Of a DNA stretch of 10,838 nucleotides, positions 1-6,876 are shown one piece after another. Both the position numbers and the translations under genes were made by a program. Position 1 is the stretch's first letter. Each line of letters opens with the position of its first letter. The stretch lies in assembly GCA_934462775.1 (NCBI GenBank), contig CAKSIR010000080.1, forward strand, positions 1 to 10,838, written 5' to 3'. The notes below the pieces were generated by a model. It ran no database searches, was not told the origin of the DNA, and saw only the letters and a list, made by a program, of their open reading frames with translations. The DNA is from an uncultured Ruminiclostridium sp. (GTDB lineage: Bacteria > Bacillota > Clostridia > Oscillospirales > Ruminococcaceae).

Positions 1-12
1 CTGCAAAATCCT

Positions 13-41
13 CGAAAAAGTTGCCGGTGGCAAGTTTTTCG
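13..41 (-). terminator. Probable terminator of murC (near-symmetrical, could work both ways)
   Basis: A 29-base inverted repeat lies 24 bp past the murC stop. The outer arms are cgaaaaa (13-19) and tttttcg (35-41). The inner arms are ttgcc (21-25) and ggcaa (29-33). There is one mismatch (20/34) and a 3-base loop. The A-tract, GC stem, T-tract layout is typical of an intrinsic terminator readable on both strands, though the inner stem is short. The rest of 1-64 shows no gene I can support. Confidence 0.5.
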
Positions 42-51
42 ACAAACTGAT

Positions 52-78
52 GCCTGAGAATAACTCAGGCGCTTTTGT
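52..78 (+). terminator. Hairpin that may end a plus-strand gene off the left edge
   Basis: A perfect 7-bp stem, gcctgag (52-58) and ctcaggc (64-70), has a 5-base loop and is followed on the plus strand by gcttttgt and further T-rich sequence. It contains the murC stop codon. On the minus strand the bases after it are not T-rich, so it fits a rightward terminator better. No plus-strand gene before it can be identified in the 50 bases available. Confidence 0.35.
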
Positions 79-1450
79 ATTTATTTTTCAGCTTTTCAAT
101 AATCAAATTTGCAACCTTGTAAACATCGCCGCAGCCAAGTGTAATTATCAAATCACCGCTTTCTGCATTGTCAGCAACGTACTGTGCGACCTCTTCAAAA
201 GTCGGAAACCATACACAGCCGTCAATTTTCGCCGCGAGGTCCTTTGAATAAATATTGTAGGTGTTTTTTTCACGGCTGCCCATTATTTCGGTCAGCACGG
301 TCTTGTCGGCAATGCTGAGTACGTCCGCAAATTCGTCAAGCAGGGTTGCTGTTCGGGAATAGGTGAACGGCTGATGAACTGCCCATACGCGCTTAAAGCT
401 CATTGACTTTGCAGTTTTCAGCGTAGCTCCTATTTCTGTCGGGTGATGAGCGTAATCGTCGGCAACGGTAATTCCGTTGATTTCAGCCAGCCGCTCAAAA
501 CGTCTGCCTGCTCCCCAAAAGGTTTTAAGCCCCTTGATAAGCGCTTCCTTTGAGCAGCCCATTGTAAGTGCCGCCGCACAGGCTGCCGTTGCGTTGAGCA
601 CGTTATGCTTTCCCGGAACGCATATTGTGATTTTTTCAACAAATCCGTCCTTGCTCATAAGGTCGAATGTGGTTTCAAAATCGCCGATTTTCTCAATGTC
701 GGCAGGGTAGAAGTCGTTGCTTTCGCTCCAGCCGAATGTTACTTTGCGTCCGCTGAACGTGCTTGCGTTTACGGCGAGATTTGTATTTTCGTCATCGCCG
801 TTGTAAACAAGAACATCAGTGGTGTTGTTGCAGAATTTTGTAAACGACGCGCGAAGGTTATCCATTGTCTTGAAGTAGTCAAGGTGGTCATGGTCGATGT
901 TCAGAATAATTGAAATGTTCGGATACAGCTTAAGAAAAGTATCAACAAATTCGCAGGCTTCGCACACCATAACATCGCTTGTTCCCGCAACGCCGCTTCC
1001 GCCGATTGCCTTAAGCTTTCCGCCGATTACGGCTGACAGGTCGATTCCTTCGGCAAGGAAAATGTGAGTGAGCATTGAGGAAGTGGTGGTTTTGCCGTGT
1101 GTTCCGGAAATGCAGACCGCTTTGTCGTACCAGCTTGTTACCAGGCCAAGCAGAATCGAACGCTCGATTACAGGCACGCCGCTTGCTTTTGCAGCAATCA
1201 GCTCGGGATTATCCGCCATAATTGCAGCAGTGTGAACAATCAGGTCGGCGCCCTCAATGTTTTCGGCGCGCTGTCCCAGATAGACGGGAATGCCCATTGC
1301 TCTGACCGCTTTCAGCGTTTCGGTTTCATTGTTGTCTGAACCCGTCAGGTAATAGCCCTTTGAGTGAAGAATCTGAGCAAGCGGATACATTCCGCTGCCG
1401 CCTATTCCTATAAAATGAATGTGTTTTTTGCCCGAAAGAAAATCTTCCAT
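65..1450 (-). CDS. murC: UDP-N-acetylmuramate--L-alanine ligase
   Basis: Cytoplasmic ligase that adds L-alanine to UDP-MurNAc with ATP, the first step of the peptidoglycan stem peptide. The 461 residues match the usual MurC length. Domain 1 opens with the nucleotide-binding GIGGSGM (15-21). The central Mur ligase domain has the P-loop GTHGKTTT (116-123), EACE (164-167) and NIDHDHLD (184-191). GKHNVLNATAA (280-290) precedes the C-terminal domain, which has GRRFE (315-319), DDYAHHPTEI (331-340) and HQPFTYSRT (359-367). The block DDYAHHPTE separates MurC from MurD/E/F. The start is set by AGAGGG about 9 bases upstream. It is divergent from spoVG with its own promoter. In many Clostridia murC lies near spoVG (family knowledge), and the pairing holds here. 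All motifs appear intact, so an active enzyme is expected. Confidence 0.97.
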   Translation of the reverse strand: MEDFLSGKKHIHFIGIGGSGMYPLAQILHSKGYYLTGSDNNETETLKAVRAMGIPVYLGQRAENIEGADLIVHTAAIMADNPELIAAKASGVPVIERSILLGLVTSWYDKAVCISGTHGKTTTSSMLTHIFLAEGIDLSAVIGGKLKAIGGSGVAGTSDVMVCEACEFVDTFLKLYPNISIILNIDHDHLDYFKTMDNLRASFTKFCNNTTDVLVYNGDDENTNLAVNASTFSGRKVTFGWSESNDFYPADIEKIGDFETTFDLMSKDGFVEKITICVPGKHNVLNATAACAAALTMGCSKEALIKGLKTFWGAGRRFERLAEINGITVADDYAHHPTEIGATLKTAKSMSFKRVWAVHQPFTYSRTATLLDEFADVLSIADKTVLTEIMGSREKNTYNIYSKDLAAKIDGCVWFPTFEEVAQYVADNAESGDLIITLGCGDVYKVANLIIEKLKNKYKSA

Positions 1451-1494
1451 TTAATAACCCTCTTTAACTATTGTCAGTTTATTATTGAGTGAAT

Positions 1495-1522
1495 TTCTCA
1501 TAATATTCAGCTTATGTATAAA
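1495..1522 (+). promoter_or_regulatory. Weak candidate promoter of spoVG
   Basis: TTCTCA (1495-1500), a 16-base gap, then TATAAA (1517-1522) is the best sigma-A-like pair upstream of spoVG, with a leader of about 44 bases. It is only a 4/6 plus 5/6 match. In Bacillus subtilis spoVG uses sigma-H. A match to the sigma-H -10 element (AGTGAATTT, 1488-1496) exists here, but I see no AGGA-type -35 at the right distance, so the sigma-factor assignment is open. Confidence 0.3.
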
Positions 1523-1528
1523 TTTCAA
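1500..1528 (-). promoter_or_regulatory. Predicted sigma-A promoter of murC
   Basis: Reading the minus strand, TTGAAA (1528-1523) is followed after exactly 17 bases by TATTAT (1505-1500). That is one mismatch from consensus in each box. It predicts a start near 1493 and a leader of about 43 bases. It faces the spoVG promoter region and overlaps it. Confidence 0.6.
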
Positions 1529-1572
1529 ATAGGTGCAAACGCTATTCTTATCAAAACGAAAGGTGAGACATT

Positions 1573-1836
1573 ATGGAAATCAGTGATATTCGAGTAAGAA
1601 GAATTTTGCAGGAGGGAAGACTCCGTGCGGTTGTTTCTCTGACCATCGACAACGCCGTTGCATTGCACGACATAAAGGTGGTGCAGGGAGAAGAGCGGCT
1701 TTTTGTTGCAATGCCCAGCAGGAGAGATGAAACAGGCGCATACCGCGACATAGTTCATCCAATAAGCGCAGATGCGCGCAAGCAGATTGAAGCAAGAATC
1801 CTTGAAGCCTACGAGGAGTTTATTTCTGCTCAGTAA
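1573..1836 (+). CDS. spoVG: SpoVG family regulatory RNA/DNA-binding protein
   Basis: Small cytoplasmic regulator. The family includes B. subtilis SpoVG (cell division and sporulation timing) and nucleic-acid-binding homologues in other bacteria. The 87 residues run collinear with the family: MEISDIRVRR at the start, ALHDIKVV (30-37), the hallmark LFVAMPSRR (43-51), and YRDIVHPI (57-64), then a helical tail. It is about 10 residues shorter than B. subtilis SpoVG (97), lacking the acidic C-terminal extension. The start is fixed by AAAGGTGAG (1559-1567), 5 bases before ATG. It is a single-gene unit: it diverges from murC and converges on the Nudix gene, whose last codons overlap its own by 17 bp. 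Confidence 0.96.
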   Translation: MEISDIRVRRILQEGRLRAVVSLTIDNAVALHDIKVVQGEERLFVAMPSRRDETGAYRDIVHPISADARKQIEARILEAYEEFISAQ

Positions 1837-2362
1837 GCAGGAGCTTTGTCTTCATAATGGCAATCTGTGTTTTTGCGTCCTGAAGTTGATTATTCATTAT
1901 CATTTCAACCGCCTTGTCAAGCGGAATACGCTCAACGTCAAGAAATTCGCCCTCGTCAAGCTTCTGCTTTTCGTAATGCAGACCGCGGGCGAGGTACATA
2001 TGAATAATTTCTGTGTCATAAGCAGGAGTTGGCAGCAGGCAGCCCAAATAATCAAAGCTGTCCGAAACAAATCCCGTTTCCTCAAGCAGCTCGCGCTTGC
2101 CGCATTCAAGGTGACTTTCGCCCCATTCAAGCTTTCCGGCAGGAATTTCAGTTGTGACCCTGTGATGCGGGTAGCGGAACTGCTTAACCATCAGCACTTC
2201 ATTTTCGTCCGTAAGAGCGACAACGCATACGCCGCCGGGATGCTTGATTACATCACGGCCTGCTTTCCTGCCGTTTTCAAGCAGAACTGTATCGTTGAAA
2301 AGATGAACGACTGTTCCTTTGTATATTTCCTTGCTATCTAAAGTTTTTTCGTCTAAATGCAT
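1820..2362 (-). CDS. Nudix hydrolase, ADP-ribose pyrophosphatase (NudF-like)
   Basis: Cytoplasmic Mg2+-dependent hydrolase, probably cleaving ADP-ribose to AMP and ribose-5-phosphate. The 180 residues contain a perfect Nudix box GX5EX7REUXEEXGU: G76, E82, R90-E91, E94-E95, G97. The N-terminal strand region (YKGTVVHLFNDTV, 14-26) and KQFRYP (60-65) are typical of the ADP-ribose pyrophosphatase branch. PTPAYDTE (111-118), downstream of the box, matches the family's conserved proline-containing segment. The substrate is inferred from these features; another nucleoside-diphosphate sugar is possible. Last gene of the ddl-like operon: its ATG lies 9 bp after the methyltransferase stop, and the ribosome site GAGGAA sits in that gap and the end of the upstream gene. 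Its 3' end overlaps convergent spoVG. Confidence 0.92.
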   Translation of the reverse strand: MHLDEKTLDSKEIYKGTVVHLFNDTVLLENGRKAGRDVIKHPGGVCVVALTDENEVLMVKQFRYPHHRVTTEIPAGKLEWGESHLECGKRELLEETGFVSDSFDYLGCLLPTPAYDTEIIHMYLARGLHYEKQKLDEGEFLDVERIPLDKAVEMIMNNQLQDAKTQIAIMKTKLLLTEQK

Positions 2363-2371
2363 AAATATTCC

Positions 2372-3598
2372 TCAATAAACAACAGCGCCGTATTTATCGG
2401 CTATATCCTTTAAAACTTCCTCGTCAATTTCGCTTTTGCTGTCAACCAGCGCACGTCCCTGATACATCATAAGCGCCATTTTCAGTGCCAGCTCGTTTTC
2501 GGAGAAGAACATAACAGGCAGCGTAGCCATATGAGCGCTTTTGGCAAAGTCGAATGCGTCGTCGGGGGAGTTGATTTCCACAAGCAGTATGTCGTAATTT
2601 TTGCCGCACATATCGGAAATTTCCTCGTGCATTTCGGGATAACAGCTAAGTGGCTCTGAAATCTCCGTTGTGTCAGGCTCAAGGTAAAAAATCTGAGTTT
2701 CATTCATGAAAATGAAGTCTGTTTCTTCTTTTTCGCCGTCAAATGCCTTGTACTGCGGCAGAACGTTTTTCAGCGCGGCTATATGCTCAGCCGTTGTACC
2801 GCAGCAGCCGCCCACGATTTGTACTCCCCTTCGCAGCAGCTCAGCCATATCCTTTGCAAACTCGGCAGGGGATACCTTTGTACAGTTTCCGTCATCGTCG
2901 TAAATATCGCAGCAGGGCTTTGCAATAAGCGGTATTTTTGCACAGGGCAGCAGCTCCGCCATTGCTTCTTTGATAACGCTTGTGGGAGTACAGTTTATGC
3001 CGAAAGCGTCAACGCCGAGTTCCTGCAGCAGAATCAGCGCGGCCTTAGGCGAAACCTCGTTTCCGTATGTAACAAGCTCATCGTTTATGCTTACCGTAAG
3101 ATAAACAGGCTTTCCGCTGTCGCGGCAGGCAATAACCGCCGCCCGCATATCCGAAATTGACGTTACCGTTTCGATCCAGTACATATCAACGTAAGGTTCA
3201 AGCGCGTCTGCCTGTCGGCGATACATGGTTAAAAGCTCGGTAAAGCTGGTATCGCCGTAGGGTTCAACCGCAGCGTTGGTAGGTCCGATATTTCCGGCAA
3301 TAATAGCCCTGCCGCCTACGTTTTCCTTTGTCATTCTGGCAAGCTCAGCGTTAAGCTCCTCGCAGCGGCTGTCAAGTCCGTGCTTTTCGAGCAAGGCAGG
3401 GTTTGCGGTGAAAGTAGGCGTGAGGATAATCTCGCTGCCTGATTTTATAAATCCGTTCTGCAAATCGAAAAGCTGTTCAGGGTGCTCAATAATCCATTTT
3501 TCAAGGCTGTCCTTGTAGTTATATCCAAGCTTTGCGAAATAAGTGCCGGCTGCGCCGTCACACAATCGCGGCTTATCCGCAGGGTAACTGTCGTCCAT
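2372..3598 (-). CDS. Homocysteine S-methyltransferase family protein with a truncated MetH-like tail
   Basis: Predicted zinc enzyme that moves a methyl group to homocysteine to make methionine. It has 408 residues from the chosen ATG. The barrel domain (about 8-285) has DGAAGT (14-19), LTPTFTAN (59-66), AGNIGPTN (101-108) and the three zinc cysteines: C203 in FGINCTP and C265-C266 in GGCCGTT. The methyl donor is unknown: S-methylmethionine-type enzymes end here, while MetH continues with pterin- and cobalamin-binding domains. Residues about 290-408 resemble the first part of a MetH pterin domain (YDILLVEINSPDDA, LALKMALMMYQGRALVDS, final KYGAVVY) and then stop. I prefer the ATG at 3598, with GAAAGGA 6 bases upstream, over one at 3634, which would overlap argS and lacks such a site. 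It lies 13 bp after argS and 9 bp before the Nudix gene. Confidence 0.85.
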   Translation of the reverse strand: MDDSYPADKPRLCDGAAGTYFAKLGYNYKDSLEKWIIEHPEQLFDLQNGFIKSGSEIILTPTFTANPALLEKHGLDSRCEELNAELARMTKENVGGRAIIAGNIGPTNAAVEPYGDTSFTELLTMYRRQADALEPYVDMYWIETVTSISDMRAAVIACRDSGKPVYLTVSINDELVTYGNEVSPKAALILLQELGVDAFGINCTPTSVIKEAMAELLPCAKIPLIAKPCCDIYDDDGNCTKVSPAEFAKDMAELLRRGVQIVGGCCGTTAEHIAALKNVLPQYKAFDGEKEETDFIFMNETQIFYLEPDTTEISEPLSCYPEMHEEISDMCGKNYDILLVEINSPDDAFDFAKSAHMATLPVMFFSENELALKMALMMYQGRALVDSKSEIDEEVLKDIADKYGAVVY

Positions 3599-3604
3599 TT
3601 TTAT

Positions 3605-3611
3605 TCCTTTC
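3605..3611 (-). promoter_or_regulatory. Ribosome binding site that sets the methyltransferase start
   Basis: GAAAGGA on the minus strand lies 6 bases before the ATG at 3598-3596 and directly after the argS stop. It supports a 408-residue product over the 420-residue reading from 3634, whose ATG lies inside argS. Confidence 0.75.
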
Positions 3612-5309
3612 TTACATCTTTTCAGGCGCTTCAACCTTTAACAGGTCGAGCATATTCTTGATAACCGTTCTCGCTGCAAGGCAAAGCTGAAGTCTTGACC
3701 GAAGAACAGCTTCCTCCTCGCCCATAATTTTGCAGCTGTCGTAGAATTTATGGAAACGTGTTGCAAGTTCAAGAACGTATCTTGTAATGCGTGACGGGTT
3801 GTATTCCTTTGCAGCCTCGTTGATTTCTGTCGGGAGAGTTGCAATATGTCTGATAAGCTCTATTTCAGCAGGCTCAGTGTAAACCAGCTTGTTGGCAGGA
3901 ACATCGCCGAGCGCGATTCCCTCCGAGGCAAGCTTTTCAATAATTCTGCATATTCTTGCATGAGCATACTGAACATAGAAAACAGGATTCTTTGAGCTTT
4001 CTTCAATTGCAAGACCGAGGTCAAATTCAAGGTGGGTATTTGCGTCGCGGAGGTTGAAGAAGAATCTTGCGGCGTCAATCGGAACCTCGTCAAGGAGTGT
4101 TGTAAGGGTAATCGCCTTACCTGAGCGCTTTGAGAGCTTGATTGTTTCGCCGTCGCGCACAAGTCTTACCATCTGCATGATAAGAGCGTTAAGTCTGTTT
4201 GCGTCAACGCCTAAAGCGGTAAGCGCAGCTCTCATTCTTGGGATATAGCCGTGGTGGTCAGCGCCCAGAATGTCGATTGCCATATCAAAGTTACGGGTAA
4301 CAAGCTTGTCGTAGTGGTACGCAATATCAGGCACAAAATAGGTAGGAACGCCGTTTGCGCGAACAAGAACTCTGTCCTGGTCATCGCCGTATTCGCTGGA
4401 CTTGAACCAGATTGCTCCCTCTTTTTCATAGGTGCAGCCTCTGTCCTTTAGCATCTGAACAATTTCGTTTACACGTCCGCTGTTGTGAAGCGAGCTTTCT
4501 CTGAACCAGTTGTCGTACTTGATGCGGTACTTCAGCAAATCCTCTTCAAGCCCCTTAATGTTCAGCGGCAGAGCATAGTCAACCAGCGCCTTTCTGCGCT
4601 CTTCCTCGGAGGTGTGCATATATTTGTCGCCGTAGATTTCAGCAAATTTTTCAGCGTGAGCGATAATATCCTCGCCATGGTATGAATCCTCAGGCATTTC
4701 AATATCGGCGCCGAAATGCTGCTGATAGCGTATGTCAAGGCTCAAACCGAACTTGTTTACCTGGTTTCCTGCGTCGTTTACATAGAACTCGCGCTCTACA
4801 TAGTAGCCTGCATACTGAAGCAGCGAGGCAAGGCAGTCGCCAAGCGCGCCGCCTCTTGCGTTGCCTATGTGCATAGGTCCTGTCGGGTTGGCTGAAACAA
4901 ATTCAACAAGGATACGCTTGTTGCCGCCAAGATCAGTTTTGCCGTAGTTTTCCTTGAGGTCAAGAACTGACGCAACCGTTTCGGCAAACCATGATTTGCC
5001 TACAAAGAAGTTGAGAAATCCGGGACCTGCCAGCTCGATTTTGTCAAAAACCGTTCCATCGAGAACTGCCTCGTCAACTATCATCTGTGCAATTGCGCGT
5101 GGATTTTGCTTAAGCGCCTTTGCCGAAACAAGAGCGGCGTTGCAGGAAAAATCGCCGTGGCTTATGTCGTTTGGTATTTCAACTGTAAATGCAGGAAGAA
5201 GCTCGGCTGAAATTTTGTCCTCGGCTGTAAGTCTGCCTAATGCATTGAGAACTACTTCCTTTACCTGTGATTTTGCGGATTCGATTGGGTTAAACAGATT
5301 ATTGCTCAT
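3612..5309 (-). CDS. argS: Arginyl-tRNA synthetase
   Basis: Class I aminoacyl-tRNA synthetase that charges tRNA-Arg with arginine using ATP in the cytoplasm. The 565 residues fit the family. The N-terminal additive domain (about 1-115) ends in ELAGPGFLNF (92-101). The Rossmann catalytic domain has the HIGH box as PTGPMHIGNARG (142-153). EFYVNDAGNQ (174-183) and ILGADHHGYI (347-356) follow. The KMSKS loop is KLSKRSG (391-397). The C-terminal DALR anticodon-binding domain starts near NPVFYVQYAHAR (441-452) and ends with the family-typical LLKVEAPEKM. The start has AGGAAAGG upstream and lies inside the end of the DUF1934 gene (11-bp overlap), suggesting coupled translation. The YwiB-ArgS order is the same as in B. 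subtilis (established knowledge). No key residue is missing. Confidence 0.98.
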   Translation of the reverse strand: MSNNLFNPIESAKSQVKEVVLNALGRLTAEDKISAELLPAFTVEIPNDISHGDFSCNAALVSAKALKQNPRAIAQMIVDEAVLDGTVFDKIELAGPGFLNFFVGKSWFAETVASVLDLKENYGKTDLGGNKRILVEFVSANPTGPMHIGNARGGALGDCLASLLQYAGYYVEREFYVNDAGNQVNKFGLSLDIRYQQHFGADIEMPEDSYHGEDIIAHAEKFAEIYGDKYMHTSEEERRKALVDYALPLNIKGLEEDLLKYRIKYDNWFRESSLHNSGRVNEIVQMLKDRGCTYEKEGAIWFKSSEYGDDQDRVLVRANGVPTYFVPDIAYHYDKLVTRNFDMAIDILGADHHGYIPRMRAALTALGVDANRLNALIMQMVRLVRDGETIKLSKRSGKAITLTTLLDEVPIDAARFFFNLRDANTHLEFDLGLAIEESSKNPVFYVQYAHARICRIIEKLASEGIALGDVPANKLVYTEPAEIELIRHIATLPTEINEAAKEYNPSRITRYVLELATRFHKFYDSCKIMGEEEAVLRSRLQLCLAARTVIKNMLDLLKVEAPEKM

Positions 5310-5760
5310 TAAAAATCCTTTCCTGTAACGGTTCGTCCGTACACTCTTTTATATTTATACTCATTTCGTTTTCTGACATAAAGCTTGAATTTATGTCAAT
5401 TGTGTATTTCAAATAGAGGTCGCCGCCCTTGCTGCTTAATTCCGAGCGAATTTCGTCAGCGGTTATTCCTACCATAAAATCCCCGTAGGGAGTTCCGTAA
5501 TGGCAGTGGTGCTTGCGTCCTTTTTCTATTACCAGATTAGTCATCGCCTTGCTGCCGAATCTTGTCATAGTCACCATGCCGTCGGTAACCTCAAGCTTGA
5601 CAGTGCAGCCATCAAAGCCTGTTGCTTCGCTTTCGTCGTAGCTGACAGTAAATTTGTCCCTGCCTTTATTGAATCTGCCGACAGTGAAAAGCTCGGTTGT
5701 GTCCTGCTCGTCCTCGGCTTTCTGAACTGTCTTTATGGTTATATAAACGTCCTTAGTCAT
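5299..5760 (-). CDS. DUF1934 (YwiB-like) beta-barrel protein
   Basis: Cytoplasmic protein of unknown function; 153 residues with no signal peptide or membrane segment. The sequence is rich in alternating beta strands, as in the calycin-like barrel of the DUF1934/YwiB family: MTKDVYITIKTVQ at the start, FNKGRDKFTVSYDES (30-44), GCTVKLEVTDGMVTMTRFG (51-69), then HHCHYGTPYGDFMVGI (84-99) and GGDLYLKYTIDINS (112-125). The histidine/tyrosine-rich HYGTPYG block is the clearest family mark. AAGGAA lies 6 bases before the ATG, in the 12-bp gap after the ddl-like gene. It overlaps argS by 11 bp, so the two are probably translationally coupled. The B. subtilis homologue ywiB is also next to argS, which makes the family call firmer but does not give a function. 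Confidence 0.88.
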   Translation of the reverse strand: MTKDVYITIKTVQKAEDEQDTTELFTVGRFNKGRDKFTVSYDESEATGFDGCTVKLEVTDGMVTMTRFGSKAMTNLVIEKGRKHHCHYGTPYGDFMVGITADEIRSELSSKGGDLYLKYTIDINSSFMSENEMSINIKECTDEPLQERIFNEQ

Positions 5761-5772
5761 TCGTTTCCTTTC

Positions 5773-6837
5773 TTAAGCGCGAGCTTCGATTGCCAGGCTG
5801 ATAAGTCTTTCAAGCAGCTCGCCGTATGAGTAATCCGCCGCCTTCATCAGCTGCGGGAAAATATTTTCCTCGGTCATGCCCGGAATGTTGCAAACCTTTG
5901 TGCAGTAGATTTTATCGCCGAGCGTGAAGTGTACCACGGCGTATCCCTTGCAGCCGAGCGCCTGATATGCTTTCAGCGCCATTGCCTTGATTTGGTCTGC
6001 TTTTTCGGATTCAACGCCGGCAGGGCAGACGAACTCGCTTGTTTTTGAAATGTACTTTGCGTTGCTGTCAACAATGCTGTCGTTTGGAATTATTTCGCCC
6101 AGAGGTGTTACCTCAAGACCGTAGGTGTTTCCTGTTACGGCTACCGCAATATCCCTGCCGTAAATCGCTTCCTCAACGATTGCTTTATGGTGATGCGAGA
6201 ACGCTATCTTTATCGCCGCAAGCAGCTCCTCGCGGTTGTCAACGTAGTTTGCGCCGATTGACGAGCTGCAGCTTGCCGCCTTGACGAAAAGCGGGTAGGG
6301 AAGAAGCTGCTCGATTTTGTCAAGCTCCTGCTCGATATTGTTCATTGACGCACGCTCGATATAGTAGTATTTTGCAGTGTTCAGCCCCGCCTTATCAAGA
6401 ATAAGGTGGGTAAGCATTTTATCCGTGCAGGCGTTTGCAGCGTCGCTTTCCATGCCTGTGTACGCAATTCCCGTCAGCTTGCAGAGTCCCTGAATACGTC
6501 CGCATTCTCCGTATTTACCGTGAAGGACCGAGAAAATTACGTCAATACGCTGAAGCGACATATCGCCGTCGCCTAAAATCTTGATTATACCCGAATGAAT
6601 CGGGTCGGGGCTTAGTACCGCAGAGCAGCAGTCGCTGTCGTTTTCCCATGAACCGTCCGGAATAGCGGAATATTCTCCGGGGAAAAACAGCCACCGTCCC
6701 GCTCTTGTAATGCCTATGGGGATAACCTCGTACTGATCCTTCGGAAGTCCGCAGAGAACAGAATATGCCGATTTAAGTGAAACGGAATGGTCCTTGGACG
6801 CACCGCCGAACAAAACTGCTATACGCTGTTTAGCCAT
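5773..6837 (-). CDS. D-Ala-D-Ala ligase-like ATP-grasp protein, probable pseudoenzyme
   Basis: Member of the Ddl/VanA family by fold: 354 residues (usual length) with FGGASKDHSVSLKSA (10-24), FSVLHGKYGECGRIQG (102-117), TDKML (138-142), PLFVKAA (182-188), IVEEAIYG (220-227), NAKYISKTSEFVCPAG (259-274) and NIPGMT (317-322). The catalytic set is broken. Aligned by eye to E. coli DdlB: E15 is D16, R255 is V301, D257 is H303, E270 is K314, N272 is C316 and S281 is N325. The glycine-rich loop is SCSSSIG instead of a GSSVG type. ATP-site lysines (K140, K186) and K261-Y262 remain. The frame is unbroken and the ribosome site is good, so it is not an obvious pseudogene. First gene of the operon with DUF1934 and argS. 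It may bind ligand or a partner, or make a different product; ligation of D-Ala is unlikely. Confidence 0.85.
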   Translation of the reverse strand: MAKQRIAVLFGGASKDHSVSLKSAYSVLCGLPKDQYEVIPIGITRAGRWLFFPGEYSAIPDGSWENDSDCCSAVLSPDPIHSGIIKILGDGDMSLQRIDVIFSVLHGKYGECGRIQGLCKLTGIAYTGMESDAANACTDKMLTHLILDKAGLNTAKYYYIERASMNNIEQELDKIEQLLPYPLFVKAASCSSSIGANYVDNREELLAAIKIAFSHHHKAIVEEAIYGRDIAVAVTGNTYGLEVTPLGEIIPNDSIVDSNAKYISKTSEFVCPAGVESEKADQIKAMALKAYQALGCKGYAVVHFTLGDKIYCTKVCNIPGMTEENIFPQLMKAADYSYGELLERLISLAIEARA

Positions 6838-6846
6838 AATATTTAA

Positions 6847-6851
6847 CCTTT
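6847..6851 (-). promoter_or_regulatory. Ribosome binding site that sets the ddl-like start
   Basis: AAAGG on the minus strand lies 9 bases before the ATG at 6837-6835. An upstream in-frame ATG at 6873 would fall at or before the predicted transcription start (about 6870), so it is not used if the promoter call is right. Confidence 0.65.
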
Positions 6852-6876
6852 CATTTTCTGTAAACTTTATCAAATA

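Noticed and set aside
2..247. Plus-strand open frame crossing the left edge into murC
   Set aside because: Most of it is antisense to the well-supported murC 3' end, and it passes through two hairpins. A short real 3' end before 57 cannot be excluded but cannot be shown.
1488..1496. Sigma-H promoter for spoVG
   Set aside because: AGTGAATTT fits the -10 element only; no AGGA-type -35 is found about 11-12 bases upstream.
1772..2341. 189-codon plus-strand open frame opposite the Nudix gene
   Set aside because: It is antisense to a gene with a perfect Nudix box, and I recognise no protein family in its translation.
3599..3634. Upstream in-frame start (12 extra residues) for the methyltransferase
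   Set aside because: It lies inside argS without a clear ribosome site, while the ATG at 3598 has GAAAGGA at good spacing. The basic leader KRLKRCKKG has no family support.
6838..6873. Upstream in-frame start (12 extra residues) for the ddl-like gene
   Set aside because: It lies at or ahead of the predicted transcription start, has no ribosome site, and the family begins near MAKQRIAVLFGG.
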